Assembly (NCBI GenBank): GCA_002081555.1
Contig: MZNV01001589.1
Location: 1 to 28,957 of the forward strand
Length of the DNA stretch: 28,957 bases
Source: Protostelium mycophagum
Taxonomy: Eukaryota > Evosea > Variosea > Protosteliida > Protosteliaceae
Direction: 5' to 3'
Shown in pieces: positions 20,536 through 28,957 of the stretch. The notes below the pieces were generated by a model. That model was not told the DNA's origin, searched no databases, and saw only the letters and a program-made list of their open reading frames with translations. How positions within the stretch are numbered: position 1 is the first letter of the stretch; every line of letters starts with the position of its first letter. A program made the position numbers and the translations under genes.

Positions 20536-22332
20536 TTATCTTTTTGAAAGTGCACTCCTGCTGAGTCCCATCCTTATCCTTGCTGGTGGTGACGTCATTC
20601 CACTTATCCCTATCACATCAGTTTTACTGATCAGAATTCGTCACACCTTTTTTGTGGTTTCCTGTTAGTTGTGTGGCAACAGAGGGGAGTTGTGACGGTG
20701 GTTTGAACGGCTTCATTGCTGATCCTGTCTTCTTTGCTGGAACATTTGCTGCTCCAGGGTATGTGAAATTTCCACGCTTAACTGCTGCAAGATTATTTCA
20801 TATAGAAAACAAATAAACAGCGGTGTGCATGACAAAAGGGAATAAAATATTTGCCTGGTGTTGTGTCCTTTTTCTCTTGTGGCTCTTTTATGTCGCTGGA
20901 TGGCCCTTCCTCTTCCTCTTCTTCAATATTTGATGCTGGTGGTATTTTGTTGATCTTGGCTGTCTCTTCTTTCTTCTTTTCTATTTTCTTTTCTTCTTTC
21001 TTTTCTTCTTTTTTCTTTTCTTCTTTCTTCTTTTCTATTTTCTTTTCTTCTTTCTTTTCTTCTTTTTTCAGATCGTCCTTGGTCTCCATTTTTTTTGGAA
21101 TATTTTTCTTTTGTATATTTTTGATATCAATGTTATTCTCCACTTTTGTTATCTTCTCTTTCTTATTCTCTTCTATCTTCTGTTTTTGTTGTATTTGTGC
21201 ATTGTTTGTTGCTCTGAAAGTTTAGATTGATTGTGTCTTTATCTGATACCTTTCTGCTTGAGGAATATCTGTGTCCTGATGAGTAATTGGTTGATCCTGA
21301 TCCTCTTGTTTGGATGGTACAATCGGTGGCTCATCGTGTCCCTATCATTTTATCGTCAACTCTATCTTTCACCAAATTGCAACAACATTTAATCTCTTTT
21401 CGTGACTCTACAGAATACATGCAGTTATGGCAGTCTAAAAATACTTCAAACCACAAGAGGATCACTGAATAGTTTTCTTATCATCACCTCTATATCTATA
21501 TCTACTTCATCGTACTGATCATCCCCAGAGGAGGAAGAAGAGGACGACTCCGAATCCATTATATCCAAGTCATCATCCTTAGTTGATGAATATTATAAGA
21601 CATTTGATATTTAACAGAGCCGACGACAATTGACAATCCCACCTCAAAAATAATCTTCTCCTCCTTCTCTGTTTTTTTGGGTTTGTCTCTGCTCGTAGGT
21701 GCTCGAATGACAATGACCTCCTCCTTCACGGGCTTTCGAATTCAGATGTGATTACATGATCAACTCACCGCTGATTTTGTCTTCTTCGATTTTGTTTCCA
21801 TAAAATCATCAGAACTATCTGACAATTGTATGGCCCTCCTTTTGTTTGTGCCATCTCTTTGATGATTGAGTCTTTGTCAAAAACTTTGCTCTCACCCTGG
21901 TGCCTTGTTTGATATTTTCTTTGGTTTCTGCTTCTTTGTTGAATAATCATCTGAATCCGACTCTTCTTGTGCTTTTTTACCTAAGGCTCTTAATGGCTTT
22001 TTGTCATGTTGCGAACTCACCAGTCACCTTTTTCTTTGGCTTATCTTCTTCAAAATCTGATTCACTTTCTGCATCTATGACGTGTTAAAGCCTGATGATT
22101 GGTTAAATCTACCATCCACTTGCAATTTTGCTCGATAAAATCCTACGAAGACATTAATTCTGGCAATTATGAGATATGAGACCTGATTGTCTTCGAGAGC
22201 GTCGAGAGCGCTCACCCGCAATCATTTCCAAGGACACACCACCATTATAGCCCGCTGAATCAGCTGTAACGGTTAGACAAAGCTGATCAAACTTATCCTA
22301 CCGAGTTCAGCTAGAATGTCTCTTCGTGGCAT
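20536..22332 (-). CDS. acidic/lysine-rich nuclear protein, RAD51AP1-like C-terminus
   Basis: This multi-exon gene starts at MPRRDILAELADSAGY (22332) with 38-75 nt introns. It runs through alternating Ser/Asp/Glu and Lys blocks (ESESDFEEDKPKKK, EESDSDDYSTKKQKPKK, IQLSDSSDDFMETKSKK) into a Lys/Glu repeat (21080-20930), then AVKRGNFTYPGAANVPAKK. The last exon reads GISGMTSPPARIRMGLSRSA and stops at 20536. SPPARIRMGLSRSA resembles the RAD51-binding C-terminus of vertebrate RAD51AP1 (SPNQSLRLGLSRLARVKPL), and the SDSDDDF-type acidic patches also suit that family. RAD51AP1 stimulates RAD51 strand invasion in homologous recombination. The family is fast-evolving, so the call rests on one short motif plus composition. 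Other acidic/basic nuclear proteins remain possible. The gene itself is well supported by consistent splicing. Confidence 0.55.
20968..21075. repeat. 54-bp tandem duplication coding a Lys/Glu block
   Basis: On the plus strand the polypyrimidine block containing ctattttcttttcttc occurs twice with a period of 54 bp (ctatttt at 20981 and 21035). The period is 18 codons, so the frame is kept, and the minus-strand product carries EKKEEKKIEKKKEE twice. It is probably a recent slippage expansion. Confidence 0.75.
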
Positions 22333-22585
22333 GTCTCACGTGGAAATTTTGATTCTGGCTCAGTCCGCGAATCTGTTTCCAGTCTTTGTTTGGAAAAGTC
22401 AAAGGTGCTTAAGTGACTCATGACAGCAGCTTTCTTGTTGAAGAGCTGAGATATTGAACAGGAGACATCCTCAAGAACATAGAGGAAATAGAATGTCCTC
22501 CTTATCATGAAGGGCATACCATAGCATGATTTGCAGAGATGAAATGACATTAGAATGAGCTGTATGAAGAAAATCTATTTCGGAT
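22333..22585. promoter_or_regulatory. promoter/5' region of the RAD51AP1-like gene
   Basis: This spacer lies between two minus-strand genes. A minus-strand frame of 79 codons (22311-22550, including MSHLSTFDFSKQRL) overlaps it in a different frame from the gene. It could be an alternative 5' exon or 5' UTR; I have no evidence either way. Confidence 0.35.
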
Positions 22586-24052
22586 TTAGAGGGTCTCGTA
22601 AGGTGAAGAAGTAGAACCAGTGAGAAGTCCATCTCCAGGGCGAACGTCGAAATATTTCACGATCTGTGTGGGCCAGAACAAGAAAGCTGAAAGACATTAG
22701 CATACAAGTAGAAGCATCTATAACACTCACCCAAGATAGCAAGAGCAATGGTGTTGACAGTAACATAGAAGGGCTCCACGGTTCTAATTCTGTGTTCTGG
22801 GTTTCTGATGGCGGCCACGATCACGATGATGTGTAAGGACAAGAACCATGCTGTGTACACGGCAGTGAAGATCTGGTAGAATCTTCTCTTGGAAGGGTGG
22901 GACTCGTGGAGAACACCGTGTCTAAGACTCCAGATGAAGTATCCCAAAGTCAAAGCGCGCACCACCAAGATGGCAATACCAGGGCCGGTCTCGTAGATGT
23001 ACAGAGTAGAGGCAGGGTCCATCTTGGCCCAAGCGAAGATGAAGAGAGCCAAGTAGAGGATGCAGAAGACAGCAACGACACCGACAAGGATCTTCTTCTC
23101 GTCAACTTCTGTGGTCGAAATTGCCCATCCTTTGGCGATCAAGAGAAGGAGCAGAATGAAGAGGATCTGTGTCATAAAGTCCAAGACTAGAGTGGTGAGT
23201 TTTTTTCTATCAAGAAATGCCTTACACTCTCCAGCACCGAGGAAGAAGGGTGAACCAACACCATTGTTCTTGTAGGCCATCCAATGGATGAAGGTACAGA
23301 AGATGGAGAGGAAGTACATTAAAATGGTCGCCGAAAGGAGCTTAACCACCTTGCGAGGATCAGAAATGTACTAGTTATGATTTTCGACCTACTGGATGTA
23401 AAAAGTCTGAGCGATACAAGGTGTAGATTCCATAAATGTGTGCGGCGAGACCGAAGATAAAGAGGAGAAAGTAGAAGAGGTAAAGTCCTGGCAGATCTTG
23501 TTGATCGAAAGAGATTTCCTTGTCCCAGTCACTATCGGTGTTGTAGATGTGCAAGTTGTATTTGAAGTCTTTGAAGCCGGTTGACTTGCAGTCGGCGACG
23601 GCAACGAACCAATATCTTGGGAACTGTTGACCGAAAGCGTGATCGCTGTAGTTGGAATACAGAGTGCGGTTACTGTCGGATCTAAGGATGAGTTCCTCAC
23701 AGGTCATTTGACTTCTGTTGTTGTAGATGTCCAACCAGTGTTCATCGTGTCCATCCACCCACATGTAGTAGTATAATCTCAGATCAGGGATGACGCTGAC
23801 ATTGAAGTTTTCGATCTCAAAGATCAGATGTCCTTCGTTTGTGTAAGTCCCGTCTGTTTCATTCTTTACTCCTGTGCCAAGTGAGAGGGTGTCCTAATAA
23901 TAAGAGAGATGCTCACCAGGGTGGAAGGCAAATTTGGTGAGGTACACCCATTTGTCACTTGTATTAATGGTGCCCTGCAGTCTCTTCGCATCAACGAGGT
24001 TAGGAAGGGCGAATATGCCCAAGAGGACAACGAGACATAGAAGAGACTTCAT
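22586..24052 (-). CDS. TMEM145/GPR180-like (ITR family) receptor
   Basis: Five exons with introns of 45, 43, 39 and 44 nt code about 431 residues. A signal peptide (MKSLLCLVVLLGIFALPNL) leads to a GOLD-like ectodomain beginning WVYLTKFAFHPGVKNE, with several N-glycosylation sites (NVSV, NRSQ, NRTL, NYSD) and a Cys pair. Seven helices follow, starting LYLFYFLLFIFGLAAHIYGI, then ILMYFLSIFCTFIHW and FILLLLLIAKGWAIS. This arrangement and the motifs GVGSPFF and LLAKGWAIS fit the intimal-thickness-related-receptor family (TMEM145, GPR180, GPR107 relatives); closest by motif is TMEM145. The end is YFDVRPGDGLLTGS. The family's role is poorly understood; secretory-pathway and signalling functions have been proposed. 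An apparent in-frame TAG just after the first coding exon is intronic. The 39-nt intron is discussed among the findings. Confidence 0.88.
23187..23225 (-). other. 39-nt stop-free intron in the TMEM145-like gene
   Basis: The minus-strand segment gtaagg...ctctag has perfect GT-AG ends. It is 39 nt long (13 codons) and contains no stop, so both spliced and retained forms keep the frame. Splicing gives FFLGAGEFLDFMTQIL, which aligns without a gap to the family; retention inserts 13 mostly basic residues (CKAFLDRKKLTTL). Confidence 0.75.
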
Positions 24053-24432
24053 TCTGCCAGAATGTGAGCTCAAACAAATAAAAATGACGTACGTGTGATG
24101 GCCTTTGGCGGATTGTGCATCCCGCCCAAAACGGAGAAGAGTTGTAGAATCACACGTATTTTTTTGTTTATTAATTTTTTTCGTGATGTCAAACGAAACT
24201 GTGACATCGACAACCGTCAAAGACAACTGCAAACCCTCTTTATATCTGAGGGTGACTTGATCTTTGATCATTATTATCATTTGTCCTCCTGTTGAAGGAG
24301 GCAGGGGCAAAGAGTAGTTCAATTATGTGCACAACATCTTTGATTGTGGTGTTGTTTCAAATTTGGGCTCGTTGTATTACGAACAAGCGCGGGAAAAAAC
24401 GATTTTCAAGCACTGACAGATCGAAACCAACC
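24053..24432. promoter_or_regulatory. divergent promoter, TMEM145-like / HIRIP3-like, with E2F-like sites
   Basis: This 380-bp spacer lies between two outward-facing genes. TTTGGCGG (24104-24111) and CCGCCCAAA (24122-24130) form an inverted pair of E2F-like motifs, and GCGCGGGAAA (24387-24396) is a third near-consensus E2F site only 37 bp before the HIRIP3-like start. The spacer also contains the LDHD-derived fragment (24257-24337). E2F control would suit an S-phase histone chaperone; this is inference. Confidence 0.5.
24257..24337 (+). repeat. copy of an LDHD intron-exon junction
   Basis: These 81 bp match 9116-9193 with about four substitutions and one 3-bp indel. The match continues across the LDHD intron acceptor into its exon, so the copy was made from genomic DNA, not from spliced RNA. 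Sequence similarity stops sharply at both ends. No flanking target-site duplication is obvious. Confidence 0.8.
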
Positions 24433-26025
24433 ATGAGCCTTGATTTGAAGAAAGATAAGAAGAAGATTTCAGATGAGATAAAAAAGAGTATTGCAGCTCT
24501 TGGTGATTCTGCGTGAGTTCTTCTCAACCGCACATTTTCGAAATCTCTGAACTCCATAGAACCGTGAACAAAGTTATATCTTCATTGGAAGAATCCTTTG
24601 AGATGGAAACCGGCTCATTGAAACCTCAAAAAAAGGAGTTGAGCAAACTCATAGATGAGGTATTTCAATCGTCGACGGCCAGTTCAAACAAGAGGGAGAG
24701 AGAAGAAGAGGAGTCAGGTGAGTTTGTTCAAATATTACAACACCAACATTGGCGCAGAAGAGACTGGCAGTAAGAAAAGGAAGGCCAGTGGTGAGCCGTC
24801 AGCGAAGAAGTCTAAGAAAGCAGATGTTGAAGAGGAGAGCTCAAATGAAGAATCAGATGAATCAGAGGGCGAAGAGAGCTCAGACGAAGCATCAAAGAAG
24901 ACAATCAAGAAGCAAAGCAAGACCAACACAAAGAAACCAACGAAGGCTGCTGAGAAACCCAAGAAGAAGAAGGATGACAGCGAGGATGAGGATGATGAAG
25001 AGTCCAACTCTGATGATTTAAAGAAAAAGAAGCCGGTCTCGAAGAAAACAAAACCTGCACCAAAAGAAACAAAAGATCAAAAAGCAGCAAAAGAGACAAG
25101 GGAAAAAGAGAGTGGAGAAGCAGATGACGAAGATTCTAGTGAGGATTCTGGCGAAGATTCAGATGAAGATTCCAAGAAAAAGGACGAGAAAAAGAAGGGA
25201 AAAAATGCTGAAAAAGCGAAGAGCAAAAAAGAGAAAAAAAGTTCCGAAAAAACGAAAAGCAAAAAAGAGAAAAAAACTGCTGAAAAAAAAGATCCCGCCA
25301 AAACCGAAAAGGTTTGCCACCCAAACAAACAATCAAATTTACAAAAAATAGATTGAAAAACTGAAGAAAATTCTGAAAAAATGCCTCGTCACGCTTCCCA
25401 AGGGAGTGATGATGATGTCACAAAATGAAGCGATCAAAGCTATGGAGAATGCCATGACAGAAGCAGGCTTCAAAGGTCTTTATTCTTAATCGTTTTTGGA
25501 TGTACAAGTCGGATTTTCGGAAATCAAATTTTCAGCCGTTGTAGACATGTCTTGTCACTGTGCTGAAATTTGCAGGCAAAATGACTCAAGAGAATGTGGC
25601 TGTTTTTCAAGAGAAAAGAGAAAGACAGAAAGACATGGAAGGAATCGATTCCTCTCTAATCATTTCCGAGGCCAGGTAACACGAATGGAACATCATGATG
25701 ATTAATGACACTGTCATAGATCAAGGAGGAGCACCCGTTCAGCAGCACCGATTCTTCAACAAGTCAAGATTCCAGAGCTGGAGGACGAGGAAGAGGAAGA
25801 AGAAAACTCAGAAGGTATCATTTATTGCAGAGGAGTTGGTCTGAAGTGTATCTTTTTGTTTGCAGCGTTGCCACAAATCAATAAAAGCATGCCAAATACA
25901 CAAGATGGATCTTTGTGGCAGAGCATAGAAGGACTCGCAGAGCTTCCAAGAGTTATCATTTACAACACTCAAAGATTTCAGAATCCAATTCAGAATCAGA
26001 AGAGGAGGGCTCCCAGTCAGAATAA
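24433..26025 (+). CDS. HIRIP3: HIRIP3-like histone chaperone
   Basis: The N-terminal domain (TVNKVISSLEESFEMETGSL, then KKELSKLIDEVF) parallels the helical start of human HIRIP3 (LEPEEKQALKRLVEEELLKM). A long middle of alternating acidic Ser-rich and lysine-rich blocks follows. The C-terminal conserved block is split over several exons: KIEKLKKILKKCLV, NEAIKAMENAMTEAGFKGK, VAVFQEKRERQKDMEG, and IDSSLIISEARSRRSTRSAA. This aligns with human HIRIP3 LRAELEALGMKGTPS, LKEQREEAAEVASLDVANII and SGRPRRRTAW, the CHZ-type histone-binding region. HIRIP3 binds histones H2A/H2B and the HIRA complex in the nucleus. The last join uses the acceptor before a short exon ending SNSESEEEGSQSE; earlier AGs lead to other frames. 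The stop lies inside an AATAAA (26021-26026). An alternative C-terminal exon is possible. Confidence 0.82.
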
Positions 26026-26051
26026 AATCGTACGTCAGAATATTTTGCATT

Positions 26052-27774
26052 AAGATATTTTGGAGACAAGATCCACTGTCATCTTTCCGTCACGTCCCTT
26101 TCGACACTGACAGCAGCAAGAATATGGGTATCTCTATATTGGTGTTGCTGTGACTCTGTCCAAATTGTGGAGGAACGCCGTGGAATATTGAGATACTGTG
26201 CCTCTCACATCATACGAACTGGAAGCATTGTGACAAATGTGTGACCCAAAAGGTGTCATTTTACGTCTCGTTTTGCATCTCTATACGTGATATTCCACAG
26301 CAATAAGTCTGAAAACGAAGGAGTCCTGACCCCGGAAGAACAAACCGATACTTGCTGTTTCCGCGACATGGAATCAGGGCTTCTTTTCATAAATTCGACG
26401 AGATATGAACGCCACAACACCTTTCTGCGCACCAAGCTGCAACGGACACGGTATTTGTGCTCCAGAAGGAGCTTGTGCTTGTCACATTGGGTGGGTCTTC
26501 AAGAGCAAAATGATGGCTACGTTCTGACCTGTTGTAGATGGCTACCATATATGGATGAGATCACAGGAGAGTCTGGTTGTAGTGGAAGTGAGCAGTATTT
26601 AAACATCATGAAATATCCAAGGACAAGCTGATCCCGCCCAGCTTTTCTCGACCTATACCCCGCACCAATTATAGCTACAAGAGTCCTGCTCTCTACGGGA
26701 AACTTTATCCTCTTATGTTTCGTCCTATGGAGACTCGCGATAGAGCTGTTCTATTCATCAGGGGGTATGGATGTGCCGATTAAGAATGTCACAAAATTGG
26801 TGCTCTCTTTATTATGCGTAGACGTGGCAAGTGAGTCATCACGATTTCAATATTTTGCTGATTTTTTCAGTACAATTCGTAAACTTTTCACTGGATTTTT
26901 TCGGAATTTATGGAGTGAATAACTATTATGTCGCTGTCTGCATGACCTTCACCGGAAATCCAATTGCATTCACTATGTTTGGTGCTATTTTTGGATACTG
27001 GTGAGGGCGATTCTACAATACATATTTGAATTCAAATTCAATTTTACAGGGTGGAGATCTATCAAAAAGGTACAAAAGAATTGCGTCGCGAGGAGATGTT
27101 GAAGAAGATGAGACCTGACTATAACGGCTTAAGCATGGAGCAATTGTTGGGTCAAGTGACATTTCTCAGGATGCTCATGTGGCCTTTCATCGCCCTCATC
27201 GTCGTCATATTTTCAAAATACATTGCGATAGTGAGTAATGTGAAGTCGATTGAGCCTGACGAGTTGTAGATGACGATAATGCTGGTGTCTACAGACGCGG
27301 TATTAATATTCGGATGGAGCATCGCATACACCGTTTTCGACCTCATCGTATGGCTGGGATTTTTCTTCGGATTTTTGTATTACGGGACCAAGTTGGCCAA
27401 AATCATGCCTTCTGCTCTGTCTCAGAACGTCAAAGGGGTATGAAATTATTTGTACAAAAATGTTGTGTGACTTGAACTTATTTGACAAGTGACAGGTGAC
27501 ATACCGGCTGATGACCTTCGCCTTTTTTTTGATGTTAGAGAACATGCTTATGGTTCTTGCCGTATATTTCGGCAGCCCACAGATGATGATATACAAGACA
27601 ATGTTCATCGGACTTGGCGACGTTGCCGCAAGATTTTTTGTGATGGACATATATTTACCCATCAGGCTGATGAGTCGATGGTTGCACCCATCATTTATCA
27701 TGGAGGTCACAAGATCGAAGTCGAGCGCTATGGACAGTTCCAATAGCAAAGATGGGTCGGGACAGGCTGTGTAA
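26052..27774 (+). CDS. orphan 7TM protein with EGF-like ectodomain
   Basis: Joined exons give a Cys-containing ectodomain (TPWNIEILCLSHHTNWKHCD), then an EGF-like module (CAPSCNGHGICAPEGACACH, ending W...GESGCSG), then seven helices: IIATRVLLSTGNFILLCFVL, KLVLSLLCVDVAIQFVNF, YYVAVCMTFTGNPIAFTMFG, FLRMLMWPFIALIVVIFSKY, IFGWSIAYTVFDLIVWLGFF, LMTFAFFLMLENMLMVLAVY and KTMFIGLGDVAARFFVMDIY. The tail is Ser-rich (SKSSAMDSSNSKDGSGQAV). Membrane topology therefore suggests a receptor with an outside N-terminus. It lacks any GPS/GAIN signature or the class A DRY/NPxxY motifs I looked for, so it is not an adhesion GPCR of known type; PGAP6/TMEM8 has a similar EGF-plus-TM layout but different helices. 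The 3' part (26640-27774) is firm; the first exons and the start codon are uncertain and crowd the HIRIP3 3' end. Confidence 0.7.
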
Positions 27775-27797
27775 TCTCTGTTGAAATCTCTCAGAAT

Positions 27798-27803
27798 AAT
27801 AAA
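27798..27803 (+). terminator. poly(A) signal of the EGF-7TM gene
   Basis: A canonical AATAAA begins 24 nt after the TAA stop at 27772-27774. Confidence 0.65.
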
Positions 27804-28064
27804 TTAGAAGATTTTTCGTATTGTCCGCGGGAATCAAACTCTGCGAAACCTTACCACAATTTATGTGAAGGGTGAAAACAGAAGATCCACGTTAATGGAC
27901 GTGACGACTTCGTTATCGAGATGATAATTCCAGAAATTTAGATCCGAGGGGATGCCAATTATAAGGTGTTGATGAGGTGAATTGTGTATTCCACAGAGAT
28001 TTCCTATCTCCAATTTCTCCTGCTCCCCAGGCAGAAAAACAAGTACCAACACACGCAACCGAGA

Positions 28065-28811
28065 ATGCACCAAATCATCACGACCACGACTACGCCCCTC
28101 CTTTTAATCCTCTTGGCTCACACGGCCATTGCTTTGAACGTAAAGTGTATTCTAAAAAAATTTGCTGAGACTTTGCATAGGGTGTACGAGTAGGACCAGG
28201 GGGTACGATCTCCGAGCATCTATAAGATAGCCCCTGTCACCTTGCCTTTCCCTATAACTATTTACGGTCAGACTACCTTGACCTGATAGTCAGCACCGAT
28301 GGCTGGATCAGCTTCGGGCAAATGGCAGGAGTCCAAAACGATACCCATTACCAACAGACCAACCTACCCACAAACAATGTACAATCTGGAAATGTCACTT
28401 TATTTCCCTTTTGGAAGTCTCTCTTCTACCAGGTCGACGAAGGAGCATCTTTGACCTATCTGACGGCCGGAACTGCTCCCCGCCGCCAATTCCTCATCGA
28501 ATACGCACCAAGCGCTGAATATACAATCCAGAGACAGTACATGATCACTGTCAGCTTCTTCGAAGATAGACCCGGGGTGGTCAGATACACCTACGGTATG
28601 ATGGGCAGTGTGAGCTCTCTGCCCACAGTCGGAATTCAATGCCTCGATTGCATTTACAATTGTGAGTGCTTCCCCTGATGCTGTACATGCCGAAACTGAT
28701 CACACAACAATAGGTGTTCCCAGCCCCTTCAACCAGTATTCTGGAATTCTCTGTCCAACTCAACCAGAACATGCTTTGTGCACCCCTCTCTATTACCTGT
28801 ACAGACTATAA
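28065..28811 (+). CDS. secreted protein with nidogen-like domain
   Basis: The N-terminus MHQIITTTTTPLLLILLAHT, followed by AIALN, is a clear signal peptide. Next comes a nidogen (NIDO)-like fold: the segment FPYNYLRSDYLDLIVSTDGW with ISFG has the exact spacing of the family's FPFxFFGxxYxxLyVSxNGxISF, and later PRRQFLIEYAPSAE, QYMITVSFF, GVVRYTYG and TVGIQ give the strands usually read as F.V.L...G.I.F.YG..TVGIQ. The C-terminal part is Cys-containing (CLDCIYNCVPSPF). A 42-nt intron (28672-28713) separates the last exon, and the reading ends at TAA 28809-28811, giving about 205 residues. The first intron is ambiguous: donor 28145 with acceptor 28230 keeps the frame, while the stronger-looking donor at 28140 leaves a stop. 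Such domains occur in extracellular matrix and adhesion proteins. It may be the N-terminal part of a longer gene. Confidence 0.65.
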
Positions 28812-28957
28812 CAACACTTTACAGACATCTTGAGCATGATTTGCACAGTGTTGGTGACAATCACAACATTAGTTGAGCCACAAAGTGCCAGGGCTGGCCA
28901 GGCTGTTTTGCGGAAATTTTTCGCTTCGCGATATCACAAAAGATCGCGCCGTATCTT
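28812..28957. other. downstream flank with dispersed sponge-type motif
   Basis: No gene is visible. From 28904 a short motif (tgttttgcggaaa) and an AT/CG mosaic (tttttcgcttcgcgat) resemble high-copy intergenic sequence; the reverse complement of the first 13 bases also occurs at 784-796. Confidence 0.45.

Noticed and set aside
20851-21225. Long plus-strand Ser/Phe-rich ORF
   Set aside because: It is the antisense of the Lys/Glu repeat of the minus-strand gene; its composition follows from the polypyrimidine repeat.
23890-23935. Apparent in-frame TAG after FAFHPGEHLSYY in the TMEM145-like gene, suggesting a pseudogene
   Set aside because: A 45-nt GT-AG intron removes it and joins FAFHPG to VKNETDG in frame, matching the family length.
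24735-25328. Antisense Ser/Phe/Leu-rich frames and shifted Arg/Lys-rich frames
   Set aside because: They are shadows of the Lys/Glu/Ser-rich HIRIP3-like coding region.

Overview
This window looks like a compact early-animal (holozoan) nuclear genome, most likely a demosponge. Genes are metazoan in type (CFAP57, USO1/p115, importin-5, TMEM14, a TMEM145/GPR180-like protein, HIRIP3). Almost every gene is broken up by GT-AG introns of only about 38-50 nt, intergenic spacers are often under 300 bp, and there is no operon or Shine-Dalgarno organisation. The species call is inference: an Amphimedon-like sponge fits best, partly because of dispersed motifs of the type tgttttgcggaaa at both ends of the window.

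Layout. 1-2280 is gene-poor, with a possible minus-strand C-terminal exon (about 153-419), an unassigned open frame (1080-1469) and short tandem and dispersed repeats (1714-2003, 2207-2236). 2281-2720 (+) is a four-exon TMEM14 gene. 3028-7620 (-) is CFAP57/WDR65, WD40 repeats followed by a long coiled coil. It is divergent from a tiny HABP4/Stm1-like gene at 7855-8087 (+). 8203-8466 (-) is an unassigned ORF, head-to-head with mitochondrial D-lactate dehydrogenase at 8518-11173 (+). 11249-11578 (-) is another unassigned ORF. 11689-15125 (-) is USO1/p115, sharing a very short divergent promoter with a THH1/TOM1/TOM3-GPR137-type 7TM gene at 15194-16381 (+).

16652-20517 (+) is importin-5. It ends tail-to-tail, 18 bp apart, with an acidic/lysine-rich minus-strand gene (20536-22332) whose C-terminus resembles the RAD51-binding end of RAD51AP1. 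22586-24052 (-) is a TMEM145/GPR180-like receptor, divergent from a HIRIP3-like histone chaperone gene at 24433-26025 (+). About 26052-27774 (+) is an orphan 7TM protein with an EGF-like ectodomain. 28065-28811 (+) is a secreted protein with a nidogen-like domain.

The genes are mostly unrelated housekeeping, ciliary, trafficking and nuclear functions and do not form one pathway. The most interesting points are the EGF-7TM orphan, the RAD51AP1-like gene, an approximately 80-bp copy of an LDHD intron/exon junction lying in the HIRIP3/TMEM145-like promoter, a 39-nt intron that can be retained in frame, and short regulatory motifs in the divergent promoters. I saw no transposon, retroelement, tRNA, rRNA or CRISPR array. 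All exon joins are my reading from splice signals and homology and have not been checked against transcripts.
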